64,000 nucleotides of DNA from Melioribacteraceae bacterium (GCA_019638015.1 JAHBUP010000001.1:2760424-2824423); one strand, 5' to 3'; counted from the stretch's first letter, positions 8,618 to 21,972 are shown. A program made the numbers and translations. The notes: a model not told the origin generated them from the sequence alone.

Positions 8618-10470
8618 ATGTTTTTAAATTGTAAGTCATATAGTTTTTTATAAATTCCATCGGTTTGATTAAGAAGAGCTTCATGCTTTCCATCCTGCAC
8701 AATTTTACCCTTCTCGAAAACTAAAATTCTATCGGCATTTCTAATTGTACTTAAACGGTGAGCAACCACAAAAGTTGTCCTATCAAACATTAATCTTTCA
8801 ATGGCTTCTTGAACTAGAACTTCCGATTCATTATCAAGGGCTGATGTGGCTTCGTCGAAAATCATAATTGGTGGATTTTTAAGGAGTGCCCTGGCAATAG
8901 CAATTCTCTGCCTTTGTCCGCCTGAGAGCTTCGTTCCCTTCTCCCCAATAATTGTATCGTACCCATTAGGCATTTCAATTATAAACTTATGCGCATTTGC
9001 TGCTTTGGCAGCAGAAATCAATTTTTCCTCATCATAATTGCTGAGTCCGTATGCGATATTATTTCTTACCGATTCATTGAAGAGAACAGTTTCTTGCGTT
9101 ACAATTCCCATAAGTTTACGAACATCCTCAATAAGAAGTTCTTTAATATCAGTTCCATCAATCAATAATTTACCTGAAGTCGGATCATAAAAACGGGGGA
9201 TTAAATCGACAAAGGTTGTTTTACCTGCCCCGCTACTTCCTACAAGAGCAATTATTTCTCCTTTATTAGTTTTAATATTTATATCGTTAAGTACAAGTTC
9301 ATCCGAATCATCATAATGAAAATCTACATTTCTAAATTCAATTGAATCATTAAATGAGCTAATGTTCTTCGAATTTGGATTATTAGATATACTTGGTTTA
9401 ATATCAATGATTTCAAAAATTCTATCTGCCGCCGCGCTTGATTCCTGAATCCGGTTATTCACGCTGCTAAGTTCTTTTATTGGGGGCATCATCTGAAAAA
9501 TTGCCATGAGAAATACTAGGAACTCACTAGCTTTTATAGTTTTAGTGATTAGCACTAATTCACCGCCATAATAAATCATAGCAGCACCTACTACAACGCT
9601 CAAAAATTCTGTTGCTGGAGAAGCCGAGTTTCTAATTCGAACAATTTTTAATATTAGCTTAAAAAACTTCTGTGTCTCACTCTCAAATTTTTTATTCTCA
9701 TATTCCTCCATTCCAAAAGCTTTCACCACTTTTACACCGGTTATAGTTTCATGTAAAACAGTGGTGAGATCTGCCATCTTTGCTTGCAGAATAGCACTTT
9801 GCTTTCTTAGAATTAATCCAATCCACGCAATTACTCCAATAGTTAATGGAAGGACAAGTATCGAAAATATAGTTAACCGCCAGCTAATTGATAGAGCTAT
9901 CGCCAAAAAAACCATTATTGTTATTGGTTCTCTTACTAAATTAAGAAAGACGGCCGAGATACTTTGCTGCACCGCGTTTACATCATTTATAATTCTAGAG
10001 ATGAGATTACCGGTTTTCTCATTTTTATAGAAACTCATTGGTAGTTTATGTAGATGTCGATAAGCTTCATTTCTGAGATCGCGCATCATCCCCTGTTCAA
10101 CAAAAGCTAAAAAGTAAGCCTGAAGATAGCCGAATATATTTTTAGCAAAAAAGGTAAATAGTACCAATAAACATACTTTTAGAAGGACTTCTTGAGTAGA
10201 TCCGTCGAATATGTAGTTTTTTATTGAATCAATTATTGAATTAAAGAAATTAATTAATGGTTTGAAAATTGATTCGCTGGTTATTGGGTTTGATACTTCG
10301 GCTGTATTTTTAATAGCAGCTTTATCCTGAAATAAAGTATCGAGTAGTGGAATGAGTAAATAAATAGAAAGTCCATTCAACATCGCATATAATATTGAAA
10401 AGCCAGTAGATAATGAAACATGCTTCCAGTATGGTTTTAAATACTTAAGTATTCGTAAATAAGTTTTCAT
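8614..10470 (-). CDS. ABC exporter, ATPase fused to membrane domain (MsbA-like)
   Basis: A 618-residue half-transporter. Six membrane helices span roughly residues 15-340. The nucleotide-binding domain has Walker A (GSSGAGKTT, about 405), the signature LSGGQRQRIA, Walker B (IMIFDEATSALD) and the switch histidine in VVAHRLST. This is the architecture of MsbA and related lipid or lipid-oligosaccharide flippases. It is encoded directly ahead of an O-antigen-ligase-like gene and a core glycosyltransferase gene, so lipid A-core or lipid-linked glycan is a reasonable cargo. Drug or peptide export cannot be ruled out from sequence alone. Confidence 0.9.
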   Translation of the reverse strand: MKTYLRILKYLKPYWKHVSLSTGFSILYAMLNGLSIYLLIPLLDTLFQDKAAIKNTAEVSNPITSESIFKPLINFFNSIIDSIKNYIFDGSTQEVLLKVCLLVLFTFFAKNIFGYLQAYFLAFVEQGMMRDLRNEAYRHLHKLPMSFYKNEKTGNLISRIINDVNAVQQSISAVFLNLVREPITIMVFLAIALSISWRLTIFSILVLPLTIGVIAWIGLILRKQSAILQAKMADLTTVLHETITGVKVVKAFGMEEYENKKFESETQKFFKLILKIVRIRNSASPATEFLSVVVGAAMIYYGGELVLITKTIKASEFLVFLMAIFQMMPPIKELSSVNNRIQESSAAADRIFEIIDIKPSISNNPNSKNISSFNDSIEFRNVDFHYDDSDELVLNDINIKTNKGEIIALVGSSGAGKTTFVDLIPRFYDPTSGKLLIDGTDIKELLIEDVRKLMGIVTQETVLFNESVRNNIAYGLSNYDEEKLISAAKAANAHKFIIEMPNGYDTIIGEKGTKLSGGQRQRIAIARALLKNPPIMIFDEATSALDNESEVLVQEAIERLMFDRTTFVVAHRLSTIRNADRILVFEKGKIVQDGKHEALLNQTDGIYKKLYDLQFKNI

Positions 10471-10472
10471 AA

Positions 10473-11693
10473 TTAATAAGGTAAATTATTTAGTGAACTT
10501 CCGCCGGCTGATTCAATCTTTGAAAATAATTCGTTTTTAATATAATCATAAATTACAATAGAACTTACGCCCTCTTTTATTTCATCATAAAATATTAATT
10601 CTCCCTGAACAAACATATTTTTGATTGCTCGCCCAGTATGGGTAGAAATTATCTTTCTGCTTGCCCCTTCAAATACAATTATTTCGGAACTCACATCTGA
10701 CTGATTTAACTTAACTTCAAAAACGGCAATTAAATAATTCCCATCATCAGACCATATTAAATCAGTAAGGGATTTATCACTTTTATAGATATTCTGGACC
10801 GATCTAAAATTATAATCCTTGAGATTAAGTTCACCATTTTTATTCATTTCTATTTCATACTGATTATTTGGGGAAAGAAGCTGAAATCTTTTAGCTGGCG
10901 GCAGAGGAAATCCCTCTTTTATAAGGTTATAACTTCGTTTATTGGCTAAAGATAATTTCCCTCGTATATCAAACGAATAGAGATATTGAACAACCAGCGA
11001 GGCATCCACAGAATCGGGGTTTGATATATTTACTTTAAAGGTATCTATATTTTCCCAAAATGAATATAGCTGTGAACATTCGCCGAATTCTGCTACTGTT
11101 TGTGGGTCGTCTGTTTCCGTACTTATCAACCAAACTTTGGTATCCTCAATAAAGGGGAAGCCTTCCCTCATCCCGGTTTTTCTTGCGGTTGTAAAAAAAT
11201 GAACATCACTAAATGAATTTCTATTTAAAGTTAAAACTGAGTGCAGAGGCTTAGTCCAAACATTCTCAATATTTTTAGTTATGAGATTATAGCGGTAAAG
11301 TGAATTGCGTCCAAAATACTTTGATATGTAGAGAACATTATTGTAGCTATCAGTTATAATTCTTCTGTTGTGTACAATATCAAACTTATTGATAATCTGA
11401 TTTTTAAATAGATTAAATGCTTTTTTGCCTGCCGCATAGGATGTTTCATATTCTCCGAGTAATAAGCGGTATTTATTCTCGTTGACTTTTTGTATTACTA
11501 AACCATCCATAATTATTCCGCTAAGCTGATCTTTCATATTTCTAGTTTCAAGCAGAGTTCCAAATTCAAAAAGTGAAATTGAGTATTCTTTAACCCTTTC
11601 CCCCTTTTTTTTAACATTTACGTTTTTTGCACAACTAACGGTAAGTATAATTAAGAATATTGAGTACAATATTTTGTTAAGGATATTATTCAT
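10473..11693 (-). CDS. Lipoprotein with propeller-like repeats, function unknown
   Basis: A 406-residue protein with a short lysine/asparagine N-terminus, a hydrophobic core and a lipobox (LTVSC, Cys about 21), so it is probably a lipoprotein. The rest is soluble and rich in short strands separated by turns, for example VLYISKYFGRNSLYRYNL and LIWSDDGNYLIAVF. The WSDDG pattern recalls TolB/WD-type propeller blades. I do not recognise a named family. The stop is three bases before the ABC exporter start and eight bases separate it from xerD, so it belongs to the surface-glycan operon. It may assist export or ligation, but this is inference from position. Confidence 0.7.
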   Translation of the reverse strand: MNNILNKILYSIFLIILTVSCAKNVNVKKKGERVKEYSISLFEFGTLLETRNMKDQLSGIIMDGLVIQKVNENKYRLLLGEYETSYAAGKKAFNLFKNQIINKFDIVHNRRIITDSYNNVLYISKYFGRNSLYRYNLITKNIENVWTKPLHSVLTLNRNSFSDVHFFTTARKTGMREGFPFIEDTKVWLISTETDDPQTVAEFGECSQLYSFWENIDTFKVNISNPDSVDASLVVQYLYSFDIRGKLSLANKRSYNLIKEGFPLPPAKRFQLLSPNNQYEIEMNKNGELNLKDYNFRSVQNIYKSDKSLTDLIWSDDGNYLIAVFEVKLNQSDVSSEIIVFEGASRKIISTHTGRAIKNMFVQGELIFYDEIKEGVSSIVIYDYIKNELFSKIESAGGSSLNNLPY

Positions 11694-11700
11694 CTAAAGA

Positions 11701-12591
11701 TTAACCCCTTGGATGATGCTCTTTGTGAACTTGCTTAATATAGTTTCGGTCAACGTGAGTATAAATTTGGGTGGTTGAAATGTCAGCGTGCCCAAGCATT
11801 TCTTGAACTGCTCTCAAGTCTGCTCCACCTTCTAATAAATGGGTTGCGAAGGAATGCCTAAATGTATGCGGATGAATTTCCTTAATAATTCCAGCTTCTT
11901 TTGCATATTTAACAAATATTTTCCAAATCCACATTCTTGAAAGTTTTGTACCCCTTTTATTTAAAAATAGAAAGTTTTCACTCTTATTTTTCTTCTCAAA
12001 GATTGGTCGTGCATTTTTCAAATATTTATTGATCCAACTAATTGCACTACTGCCAATAGGAATAATTCTTTCTTTTGAACCTTTCCCAAAAACTCTCATT
12101 ACTTCCTCCTCAAAAAGGATGTCACTAATTTTTAAATTGATTAGTTCAGAAACCCTTAAACCACATGAATAAGAGACTTCTAGAATAGTTCTATCACGAA
12201 GTCCGGTGTGTTCTTCAACATCTGCCTTTTGCAAAATTTGTTCAATCTCATCGTAAGTTAACACCGCGGGGAGTTTACGGCTCCTTTTCACAGAAGCTAA
12301 TTTTTGAGTTGGATCATTTTCTATATATGAGGATTGATGCAAAAATGCAAATAATCCTTTTATTGAGGATAAATATCTCGCTGTGGTTGAGGAGTCCACA
12401 CCAAGCTCTCTCTGCAATTCCAAATATTTTGTAAGAATTTTTGAGTCAACATTGTTCCAATCATCAATCGAATTTTTGTCCAGATAATCGATTAATTTAT
12501 TTAAATCGCTTTGGTAAGCAAAAAGTGAATTATCAGAAAGATTTTTTTCAAAGCGAAGAATGGAGATATACTCTTTCAGAAATGCTTGCAT
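11701..12591 (-). CDS. xerD: Tyrosine recombinase XerC/XerD
   Basis: A 296-residue site-specific recombinase of normal Xer length. The N-terminal SAM-like DNA-binding domain covers residues 1-90. The catalytic residues are all visible: R146 (CGLRVSEL), K170 (FGKGSKER), H242 and R245 (HTFRH), H268 (LGHADIS) and the nucleophile Y277 (QIYTHV). It would resolve chromosome dimers at dif near the division septum, together with FtsK, which is encoded at 29051-31513. It could be XerC or XerD; the D-like wording of the C-terminus favours XerD. Its start shares one base with the stop of the HD-domain gene (TGATG). Confidence 0.93.
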   Translation of the reverse strand: MQAFLKEYISILRFEKNLSDNSLFAYQSDLNKLIDYLDKNSIDDWNNVDSKILTKYLELQRELGVDSSTTARYLSSIKGLFAFLHQSSYIENDPTQKLASVKRSRKLPAVLTYDEIEQILQKADVEEHTGLRDRTILEVSYSCGLRVSELINLKISDILFEEEVMRVFGKGSKERIIPIGSSAISWINKYLKNARPIFEKKNKSENFLFLNKRGTKLSRMWIWKIFVKYAKEAGIIKEIHPHTFRHSFATHLLEGGADLRAVQEMLGHADISTTQIYTHVDRNYIKQVHKEHHPRG

Positions 12592-14786
12592 CAGCCAAGT
12601 TCTTCAGATTTATTTGTTTCTAATTCACTTTGATTAGGGTACCGGATTCTCTTATGATGATGTCCAACGAGAATATTTAGGAAGGAGTCCTTTATTTTCT
12701 TTATATCACGATAAGTGAGCGGCGTATCATCTATTTGACCATCATCAATTCTGCTGTCGATCAAGTTAACTATTATATTTTGAATTTTTTGTGTATCAGC
12801 TTGCTCAAGTGAACGGACAGCGGATTCGCAAGCATCAGCAAACATTACAAGCGCAGTTTCCTTACTATTTGGCTTGGGTCCAGGATATCTATAATCTTTA
12901 ATGTTTATCTTATCTTCCCCATACAATTCTTTAGCTTTCTCATAGAAATAGCTCATTTTTATTGTACCATGATGCATCGGAATAAAGTCGATGATCTCCT
13001 GCGGAAGATTTTGCTGTTTGGCAAGAGAGATGCCATTTTCGACATGAGCAAAAATTCTCTTAATACTCTGCTCAGGTTTTATATCCTCGTGAATATTATT
13101 GTTATTGATTTGATTCTCTACAAAACTATAAGGGTCTAAACTCTTACCTATATCATGATAGATTGCGCCAACTTTACTCAATAATGGATTAGCATCTATC
13201 TCTTTTGCGGTGGTTTCAACAATAGTGGCCATCGTAATGGAATGATTAAAAGTTCCAGGTGCGTTTCTTGCTAAATCCTGAAGTAGTGGATGATTGAAAT
13301 CGGTTAATTCCAGCAAAGTAAGATCAGTAGTTATTTTAAATATACGTTCGATAAAAATAATCAGACCATAAGTAAGTACGGGACTAATTAAAGCATTGGA
13401 AGAAGCAAAAGCGAAACTGTAGAGCATCTCCTCAGCTGAGTCGAATCTTTCCAATCCGAAAGCAATAATACTTACAGTATATCCAATCAATATATATAGG
13501 AGCGATCTATAAATTTGTGTTCTATTCTTAATATCTCTAACAGTATAGGCGCCTAAACCTCCGGCAATAATATTTGAAACCGCAAATGCATAATCATTAC
13601 CACGAAGAGCGCCAACGAGTAATGCGGCTACAACAGTGCCGTAAAATCCAACTCTGCTGTCAAAAACTATTGTAAGCAGCATAGAACACACAGGAAGTAA
13701 AATTAAATACTGGATCGGCAGAGAAACATCTATTTGATAAACAAGAAAAGTTAGGAATGATATAAAAATGAAAATGCTGGCAATTAAAATAAGCTTAAGA
13801 TTATCATTATAGAGTTTCTTTCGGAATAAGTTGATATATATTATGAAAGGCAGAAAAACAATAAGAACATGAAAAAATTTTCCAACATTTTGAATAAGTC
13901 TTCCCCAAAACGTAACCTCTTCCCCTTTTGCAATTCTATACGAATCAATTTTTAATTTTATTTCGGGTGTTATTCGGTCATGCTTTGCGACAATTCTCTC
14001 ATTTTCATTAACAATACCAATGTTGCGGGGAATTCTTTCTCTTGCGTTTTGGATTGCTTGATCAGTTATTTTTTCACTGTAAATTAAATTAGGTTCACAA
14101 AACTTCATTATATATTCAGTTAGAGCCTCATTTAATCTATTATTATTACCAATAATATTTCTAAAACTTGAAGTTATAAATTCGTTTAAAGAAACACTGT
14201 CAAAGTGATAGGATTTTGGGAATATTCTTTCAAATCGTCCATCTCTAACAGTAACTGAATCCTTTTCAATTTCGGGCAATGGCCGGTTTAAATAGCCTCG
14301 TCCATATACAATAGGAATAATATCTTTGATCGTCCTAAAGACCTCATTAATTGAAGAGACTCGAATCGAGGGAAACTGAAGTGGGCTTTTATAAAAACTT
14401 AACAATAACGAGTATGATGAATCACTTAAAATTGTTCGGTTTGTTAATACATCGGTTCTCGTAAATTCACTTAGTAAAAACTGATTGTATGTGGAGAGGG
14501 AATCGAGATATTTTTTTTGAATCGCGTTATTTTTTAGAAATATTGGATAGACCGATGAAGCTGCTCTCTCTTTTTCCTTCTCATACTGCTTGGAGTCTTT
14601 TAAAATTTCGAAAGTAGTTGATGCAATTATTTCTTCTCGTATCCATACGGAACCAATTGTAACTTCAGAATCGATGGATTCCCCTTTGGGGAACATCATT
14701 GTAATGAGGACTGCAGTAAGAATAAGGATTAAAACTTTTACACGCAGACTAGTTTTTAAATTTAGTCTCGATTTACTATTAGTCAT
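12591..14786 (-). CDS. pgpH: PgpH-type 7TM-HD phosphohydrolase (probable c-di-AMP phosphodiesterase)
   Basis: A 731-residue membrane protein. It has one N-terminal membrane segment, an extracytoplasmic domain (about 45-290, the 7TMR-HDED region), about seven membrane helices (300-490) and a cytosolic HD domain. The metal-binding signature is visible as FNHSITMATIVE, AIYHDIGKSLDP and MHHGTIKMSYF. This matches PgpH, which hydrolyses cyclic di-AMP in Firmicutes, where it links cell-wall and potassium homeostasis. The same architecture is common in Bacteroidetes-type genomes. The substrate is inferred from the family. The start abuts the HAD gene stop. Confidence 0.9.
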   Translation of the reverse strand: MTNSKSRLNLKTSLRVKVLILILTAVLITMMFPKGESIDSEVTIGSVWIREEIIASTTFEILKDSKQYEKEKERAASSVYPIFLKNNAIQKKYLDSLSTYNQFLLSEFTRTDVLTNRTILSDSSYSLLLSFYKSPLQFPSIRVSSINEVFRTIKDIIPIVYGRGYLNRPLPEIEKDSVTVRDGRFERIFPKSYHFDSVSLNEFITSSFRNIIGNNNRLNEALTEYIMKFCEPNLIYSEKITDQAIQNARERIPRNIGIVNENERIVAKHDRITPEIKLKIDSYRIAKGEEVTFWGRLIQNVGKFFHVLIVFLPFIIYINLFRKKLYNDNLKLILIASIFIFISFLTFLVYQIDVSLPIQYLILLPVCSMLLTIVFDSRVGFYGTVVAALLVGALRGNDYAFAVSNIIAGGLGAYTVRDIKNRTQIYRSLLYILIGYTVSIIAFGLERFDSAEEMLYSFAFASSNALISPVLTYGLIIFIERIFKITTDLTLLELTDFNHPLLQDLARNAPGTFNHSITMATIVETTAKEIDANPLLSKVGAIYHDIGKSLDPYSFVENQINNNNIHEDIKPEQSIKRIFAHVENGISLAKQQNLPQEIIDFIPMHHGTIKMSYFYEKAKELYGEDKINIKDYRYPGPKPNSKETALVMFADACESAVRSLEQADTQKIQNIIVNLIDSRIDDGQIDDTPLTYRDIKKIKDSFLNILVGHHHKRIRYPNQSELETNKSEELG

Positions 14787-15631
14787 TAACTCTTCGCGTC
14801 TAATAACATTTTTAAGAATTCGTTCACCCCACCATCATTATTCGATTTCTCAGTCACATAATCAGCAAGTCTTTTTATCTCAGGCACAGCGTTATTAACG
14901 GCTATTTTAAGGGCTTCAGTATCAAACATGGCTTTATCATTATACCAATCGCCAACTACCGCTGTGTTATTTATACTTATTTTCAAATGTTTTAATAGTC
15001 GTTTTAATCCATAACCTTTATTGCATTTTAGATTTCGAACTTCAAGTAAATAAATTCCCCCATGTCTGTTCGATTTATAATAAGATGCCTTAATTCCAAA
15101 AGTATAAGGGAAAGTCATTTTTGAAGCTACTTGCTTTATATTTTTTTGAGTATCACTAACTAAGATAACTTCTAATGTATTCTCTAAATAATTATCATAA
15201 GAATCAACCTGCTTATACTTGGCACCAAATTTTTCAACTAATTCGGGCACTGAAGAATTATCTTCTGTAAAGTAAACTGCTGAATTGTGGCAGAGAGCGA
15301 CTTTTAGCAAAAATTTATCTGCCAATTTTAATGCTCTTTTTACAATGGTTTCTTTTAAACATGATTGGAATATGATGGGGTGATCCAAACTTCTTTGTAT
15401 TAATGTGCCATCAAGTGTAATAAGGGGCGCAGTAATGCCCAAATCATCGGCATGATAAGTTACAGCGCTTAAAATTCTTCCGGTAGCAATAGAAAACACC
15501 ACATCCTTCTTTGCCAAAGCTCTAATTAATGATTTTGTTTCATCATTAATTCTATCGCTATCATCTATCAATGTACCGTCCAGATCGAAAATAACAGCTT
15601 TGATATTTTTTAAGATTTCGGGACCATTCAT
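14786..15631 (-). CDS. Cof-type HAD hydrolase
   Basis: A 281-residue haloacid dehalogenase-family phosphatase. Motif I is IFDLDGTLID (residues 14-23), motif II lies at FSIATGR, a lysine is found near KCNKGYGL and motif IV is VVGDWYNDKAMF. A cap domain sits between motifs II and III as in Cof/YbiV-type enzymes, which dephosphorylate sugar phosphates or cofactors. The substrate is not determinable. The 3' end overlaps the start of the HD phosphodiesterase gene by one base, so the two are probably co-expressed. Confidence 0.9.
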   Translation of the reverse strand: MNGPEILKNIKAVIFDLDGTLIDDSDRINDETKSLIRALAKKDVVFSIATGRILSAVTYHADDLGITAPLITLDGTLIQRSLDHPIIFQSCLKETIVKRALKLADKFLLKVALCHNSAVYFTEDNSSVPELVEKFGAKYKQVDSYDNYLENTLEVILVSDTQKNIKQVASKMTFPYTFGIKASYYKSNRHGGIYLLEVRNLKCNKGYGLKRLLKHLKISINNTAVVGDWYNDKAMFDTEALKIAVNNAVPEIKRLADYVTEKSNNDGGVNEFLKMLLDAKS

Positions 15632-15703
15632 GTTGAGTTAAGGATATAGTTAATTTATAGCATCAATAATTTAATAATAATGAAAAAGGAAGAAGGATGA
15701 CGA

Positions 15704-16060
15704 TTAATTATTAATTTCTGCTAGTGCTTCATCAACCGAATTATTTAATTTTAATACTCTGTCGAGTTGTGATATTTCGATTAGAGTTTTTACACTTTTA
15801 GTTGGAGAAGCGAGGTGTAACTGCCCCTCATTAGCCTGAATTATTCGAAATGCTAATAAAATTGAACTTAGACCCGAGCTGTCGCAATATTCAACTTCTG
15901 ATAAGTCTATAATCAATTTTCTTATATCTTCTGTATGAAGTAGGATAGTAAATTCCCCTTTTACAAATCCGGCGATGGATGCATCAAATCTTTTTTCGTT
16001 TAATTTAAAAATGGCGATATCACCAATCTTTTTTAACTCATAATTAAAATTTTCGCTCAT
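15704..16060 (-). CDS. STAS-domain anti-sigma factor antagonist
   Basis: A 118-residue single STAS domain like SpoIIAA/RsbV. The phosphorylatable serine lies in VEYCDSSGLSSIL (about residues 57-70). Family members are switched by serine kinases of the RsbW/SpoIIAB type, which bind and hold a sigma factor or another output protein. No such kinase is encoded close by, so its partner lies elsewhere. It is separated from neighbours by about 70 bases on each side and may have its own promoter. Confidence 0.88.
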   Translation of the reverse strand: MSENFNYELKKIGDIAIFKLNEKRFDASIAGFVKGEFTILLHTEDIRKLIIDLSEVEYCDSSGLSSILLAFRIIQANEGQLHLASPTKSVKTLIEISQLDRVLKLNNSVDEALAEINN

Positions 16061-16131
16061 ATTCTTTCGCTTTTAAGTTTAATTTACGTGCCCAATTTAC
16101 AAATTCGGGCAATCATTCGGAACTATATATT

Positions 16132-19593
<3,462 letters not shown>

Positions 19594-19599
19594 CCTATA

Positions 19600-20967
19600 T
19601 CAATTTATTTTTTGAAGTTTTACCGCAAAGGAACCGTCAATCCCATGAGTACTTGGTAAAGTCTGGACATAACCTTCTTCATCAACTAAAATTTGATTTA
19701 CACTATCTTTTGCATCAATAATTTTGAATTCCGTATGTTGCTCTAAAAATTTCTTAACAACATCTTTATTCTCTTCAGGTTCAGTAGTACAGGTGCTGTA
19801 AACTAAAATCCCACCAACTCGTAAAAGAGACGAACCTTTAACTAATAACTGGTATTGAATATTAGCAATTTTTCTAATATCACCCAAGTCTTTCTTCCAT
19901 TTTAAATCCGGTTTCTTAATTAGAGTACCAAACCCCGAACATGGAGCATCAATAAGTATTCTATCAAATCCAGATTCATCTTCGTATTCCAACGCGTCTA
20001 TTTCTTTCATAGAAACATTTTCAGCACCGAGTCTTGTAAGATTTTTCTCAAGAATTTTTAAGCGGCTTTCAAATTTATCTAGAGCAACAATTTCACCAGT
20101 GTTACTTAAAAGGTCTGCTATAAAAGCTGTCTTCCCTCCAGGTGCGGCACATAAATCGAGTACGCGATTTCCTTTCTGAAGATCCAATAGCTTTACAGGA
20201 ATACCTGTACTCTCATCTTGAATTGTAAAATATCCTTTTTGAAAATATTCCCAGTCCACAATATTTGTTAATGTCGCAAGTTTTAAGAATTCAGGTAAAT
20301 ATTTCCCAGATGTAAATTTTAGATCCACCGCCTTAAGAAGTTTTTGTAATTCATCAATATTAGTTTTAATTCCATTTACTCTAATGGTGTGAAAAGGTCT
20401 ATTATTATTAGCAATTAAAAGATTTTCAGTTTCCTCTTTGCCATAGCGGGCTAACCATCTTTTTACAAGCCAAGAAGGATGTGAATAATAAGCGCTAAAA
20501 TAAGCAACTAAATCTTCATTGGGATCGGGGTATCTAATTGAATCTTTACTTCTAATAACATTTCGTAATACTGCATTGGTTAAATCCGCGGGTTTCTGTC
20601 CTTGCATTTTTTTTACAAAATCCACTGCCTCATTTACAGCAGCATAATCTGGGATTTTGTCCAAAAAGAGTATTTGATAAATAGCAACTCTCATGGCGTT
20701 TTTAACATTAGGGATACATTTTGAAAACTGCCCTTTATAAAAACCATTAAGAATCCAATCTATCCTACCAAGCCAACGGGTAACTCCATGAACGATTTCG
20801 AAAAGTAAAGCTTTATCCGGACCCGATAAACCGGAGTTCTTCATTTCTATTTCAAGAAGTTTATCGAGGTATGCGTCTGTCCGGTCAATTCTATTTAGAA
20901 TTTTTATTGCGTGCCCCCGAACCCCATTGTACAAATTTAATCCTACAGATTCTTCTTCTGTTTCCAT
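19600..20967 (-). CDS. rsmB: 16S rRNA (cytosine-967-C5)-methyltransferase RsmB
   Basis: A 455-residue RNA methyltransferase. Residues 10-140 form a NusB-like RNA-binding domain. The SAM-binding motif is VLDLCAAPGGKTAF (about 265), the substrate-facing motif IV is IDAPCSGFG and the catalytic motif VI is YSTCTTEPEEN. The combination of NusB domain and Fmu methyltransferase domain defines RsmB, which methylates C967 of 16S rRNA. A single open frame of normal length leaves little doubt. Confidence 0.93.
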   Translation of the reverse strand: METEEESVGLNLYNGVRGHAIKILNRIDRTDAYLDKLLEIEMKNSGLSGPDKALLFEIVHGVTRWLGRIDWILNGFYKGQFSKCIPNVKNAMRVAIYQILFLDKIPDYAAVNEAVDFVKKMQGQKPADLTNAVLRNVIRSKDSIRYPDPNEDLVAYFSAYYSHPSWLVKRWLARYGKEETENLLIANNNRPFHTIRVNGIKTNIDELQKLLKAVDLKFTSGKYLPEFLKLATLTNIVDWEYFQKGYFTIQDESTGIPVKLLDLQKGNRVLDLCAAPGGKTAFIADLLSNTGEIVALDKFESRLKILEKNLTRLGAENVSMKEIDALEYEDESGFDRILIDAPCSGFGTLIKKPDLKWKKDLGDIRKIANIQYQLLVKGSSLLRVGGILVYSTCTTEPEENKDVVKKFLEQHTEFKIIDAKDSVNQILVDEEGYVQTLPSTHGIDGSFAVKLQKIN

Positions 20968-20997
20968 ATCGTGCTGAAATATATATAGGTGCTATTG

Positions 20998-21022
20998 AAA
21001 AAAAAAGGGCTGAAATCAGCCC
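20998..21022 (-). terminator. Intrinsic terminator after rpmE
   Basis: On the minus strand GGGCTGA pairs with TCAGCCC (21007-21013 with 21016-21022) and is followed by nine T residues (complement of the A run 20998-21006). It lies ten bases after the rpmE stop and ahead of rsmB, so it ends the rpmE transcript. Confidence 0.9.
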
Positions 21023-21031
21023 ATATTAAGG

Positions 21032-21238
21032 TTAAGCTTCTTTTTTACCGTATTTCTTTTTGAATCTCTCAACACGACCGGTAGAATCTAGCATCTTCTG
21101 TTTTCCCGTAAAAAAGGGATGACAATTAGAACAAAGTTCAATTTTTATATGATCAACAGTCGAACGAGTAACGAAAGTATTTCCGCAAACACAAGAAACT
21201 TCACACTTTTGATAGATTGGATGAATACCTTTTTTCAT
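21032..21238 (-). CDS. rpmE: 50S ribosomal protein L31
   Basis: A 68-residue L31. It opens with [10 protein letters not shown], and zinc-binding cysteines are seen in CEVSCVCGN and [12 protein letters not shown], so this is the zinc-containing (C+) form rather than the zinc-independent paralogue. The FTGKQ and [11 protein letters not shown] ends are typical of L31. A terminator follows directly, so it appears to be the last gene of its transcript. Confidence 0.95.
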   Translation of the reverse strand: MKKGIHPIYQKCEVSCVCGNTFVTRSTVDHIKIELCSNCHPFFTGKQKMLDSTGRVERFKKKYGKKEA

Positions 21239-21306
21239 TTGAACACATTTTCCTTAAAATTAGGCAGTAAATTTAATTATCATTTACTTTAAAAACAAAT
21301 AAACAG

Positions 21307-21969
21307 CTATTTTCCGGCTTTTTTTAATGAATCTTTCTTAATTTCCGCATTTTTGATAGAATCTAGCGCATCTCTATATTTCTTTAGGGTTTGAGCGTCG
21401 AGTGGCTCCCTTACAAAAAATCCATCAAATTCTTCTGAAGCGTCTCCAGAACTGACAACACTTGCCCTCTTTGAGGATGATTCCTTCAATGAGCTTTTAC
21501 CAGAAATGTACTCATCAAGTGCAATCGACCTGGAACTCTGAATGGAACGACTTGGGGTACTTGTTTTAATCTGGGGCTGAACTTCTGGTTTTGACGAAAC
21601 GATCTTCTCTTTAATTGATGTAGAAAATTCAACTTTTTCACTCAATTTCTCAATTGAATCGGAGGAGTTCCCACTCAATAATTGGTTTTGAATAGGTTGT
21701 GGATCTGAAAGTAGTGGATTTTCATCATTGTTGTTTGGGGGAAGGAATACAAAAAAGAGGATTATTGCCGTCGCCATAACTGCAGAAGGTGCAAGGAATA
21801 AGCTTAATCTAAACTTTCGGACTGGCTTTTCTTCAAGTAATGGCAGATTATTAATTTTTGTTAAAAGATTATATTCAAAATTTTCATCTGTTTTAATAGC
21901 TGGTAAATTTTTTAAGTCCTTAATAAGATTTTTATATTTTTCATCTTCATTGTAAAAATTATTTTTCAT
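21307..21969 (-). CDS. Membrane protein paired with ECF sigma factor, possible anti-sigma factor
   Basis: A 220-residue protein with a cytoplasmic N-terminus (1-55), one membrane helix (about 57-75, LSLFLAPSAVMATAIILFF) and a Ser/Lys/Glu-rich outer part with no recognised fold. It begins three bases after the stop of an ECF sigma gene, the usual place for the cognate anti-sigma factor. It lacks the HxxxCxxC zinc motif of the ZAS family, so if it does restrain the sigma factor it does so by another fold. I did not recognise the family. Confidence 0.6.
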   Translation of the reverse strand: MKNNFYNEDEKYKNLIKDLKNLPAIKTDENFEYNLLTKINNLPLLEEKPVRKFRLSLFLAPSAVMATAIILFFVFLPPNNNDENPLLSDPQPIQNQLLSGNSSDSIEKLSEKVEFSTSIKEKIVSSKPEVQPQIKTSTPSRSIQSSRSIALDEYISGKSSLKESSSKRASVVSSGDASEEFDGFFVREPLDAQTLKKYRDALDSIKNAEIKKDSLKKAGK

Positions 21970-21972
21970 AAG

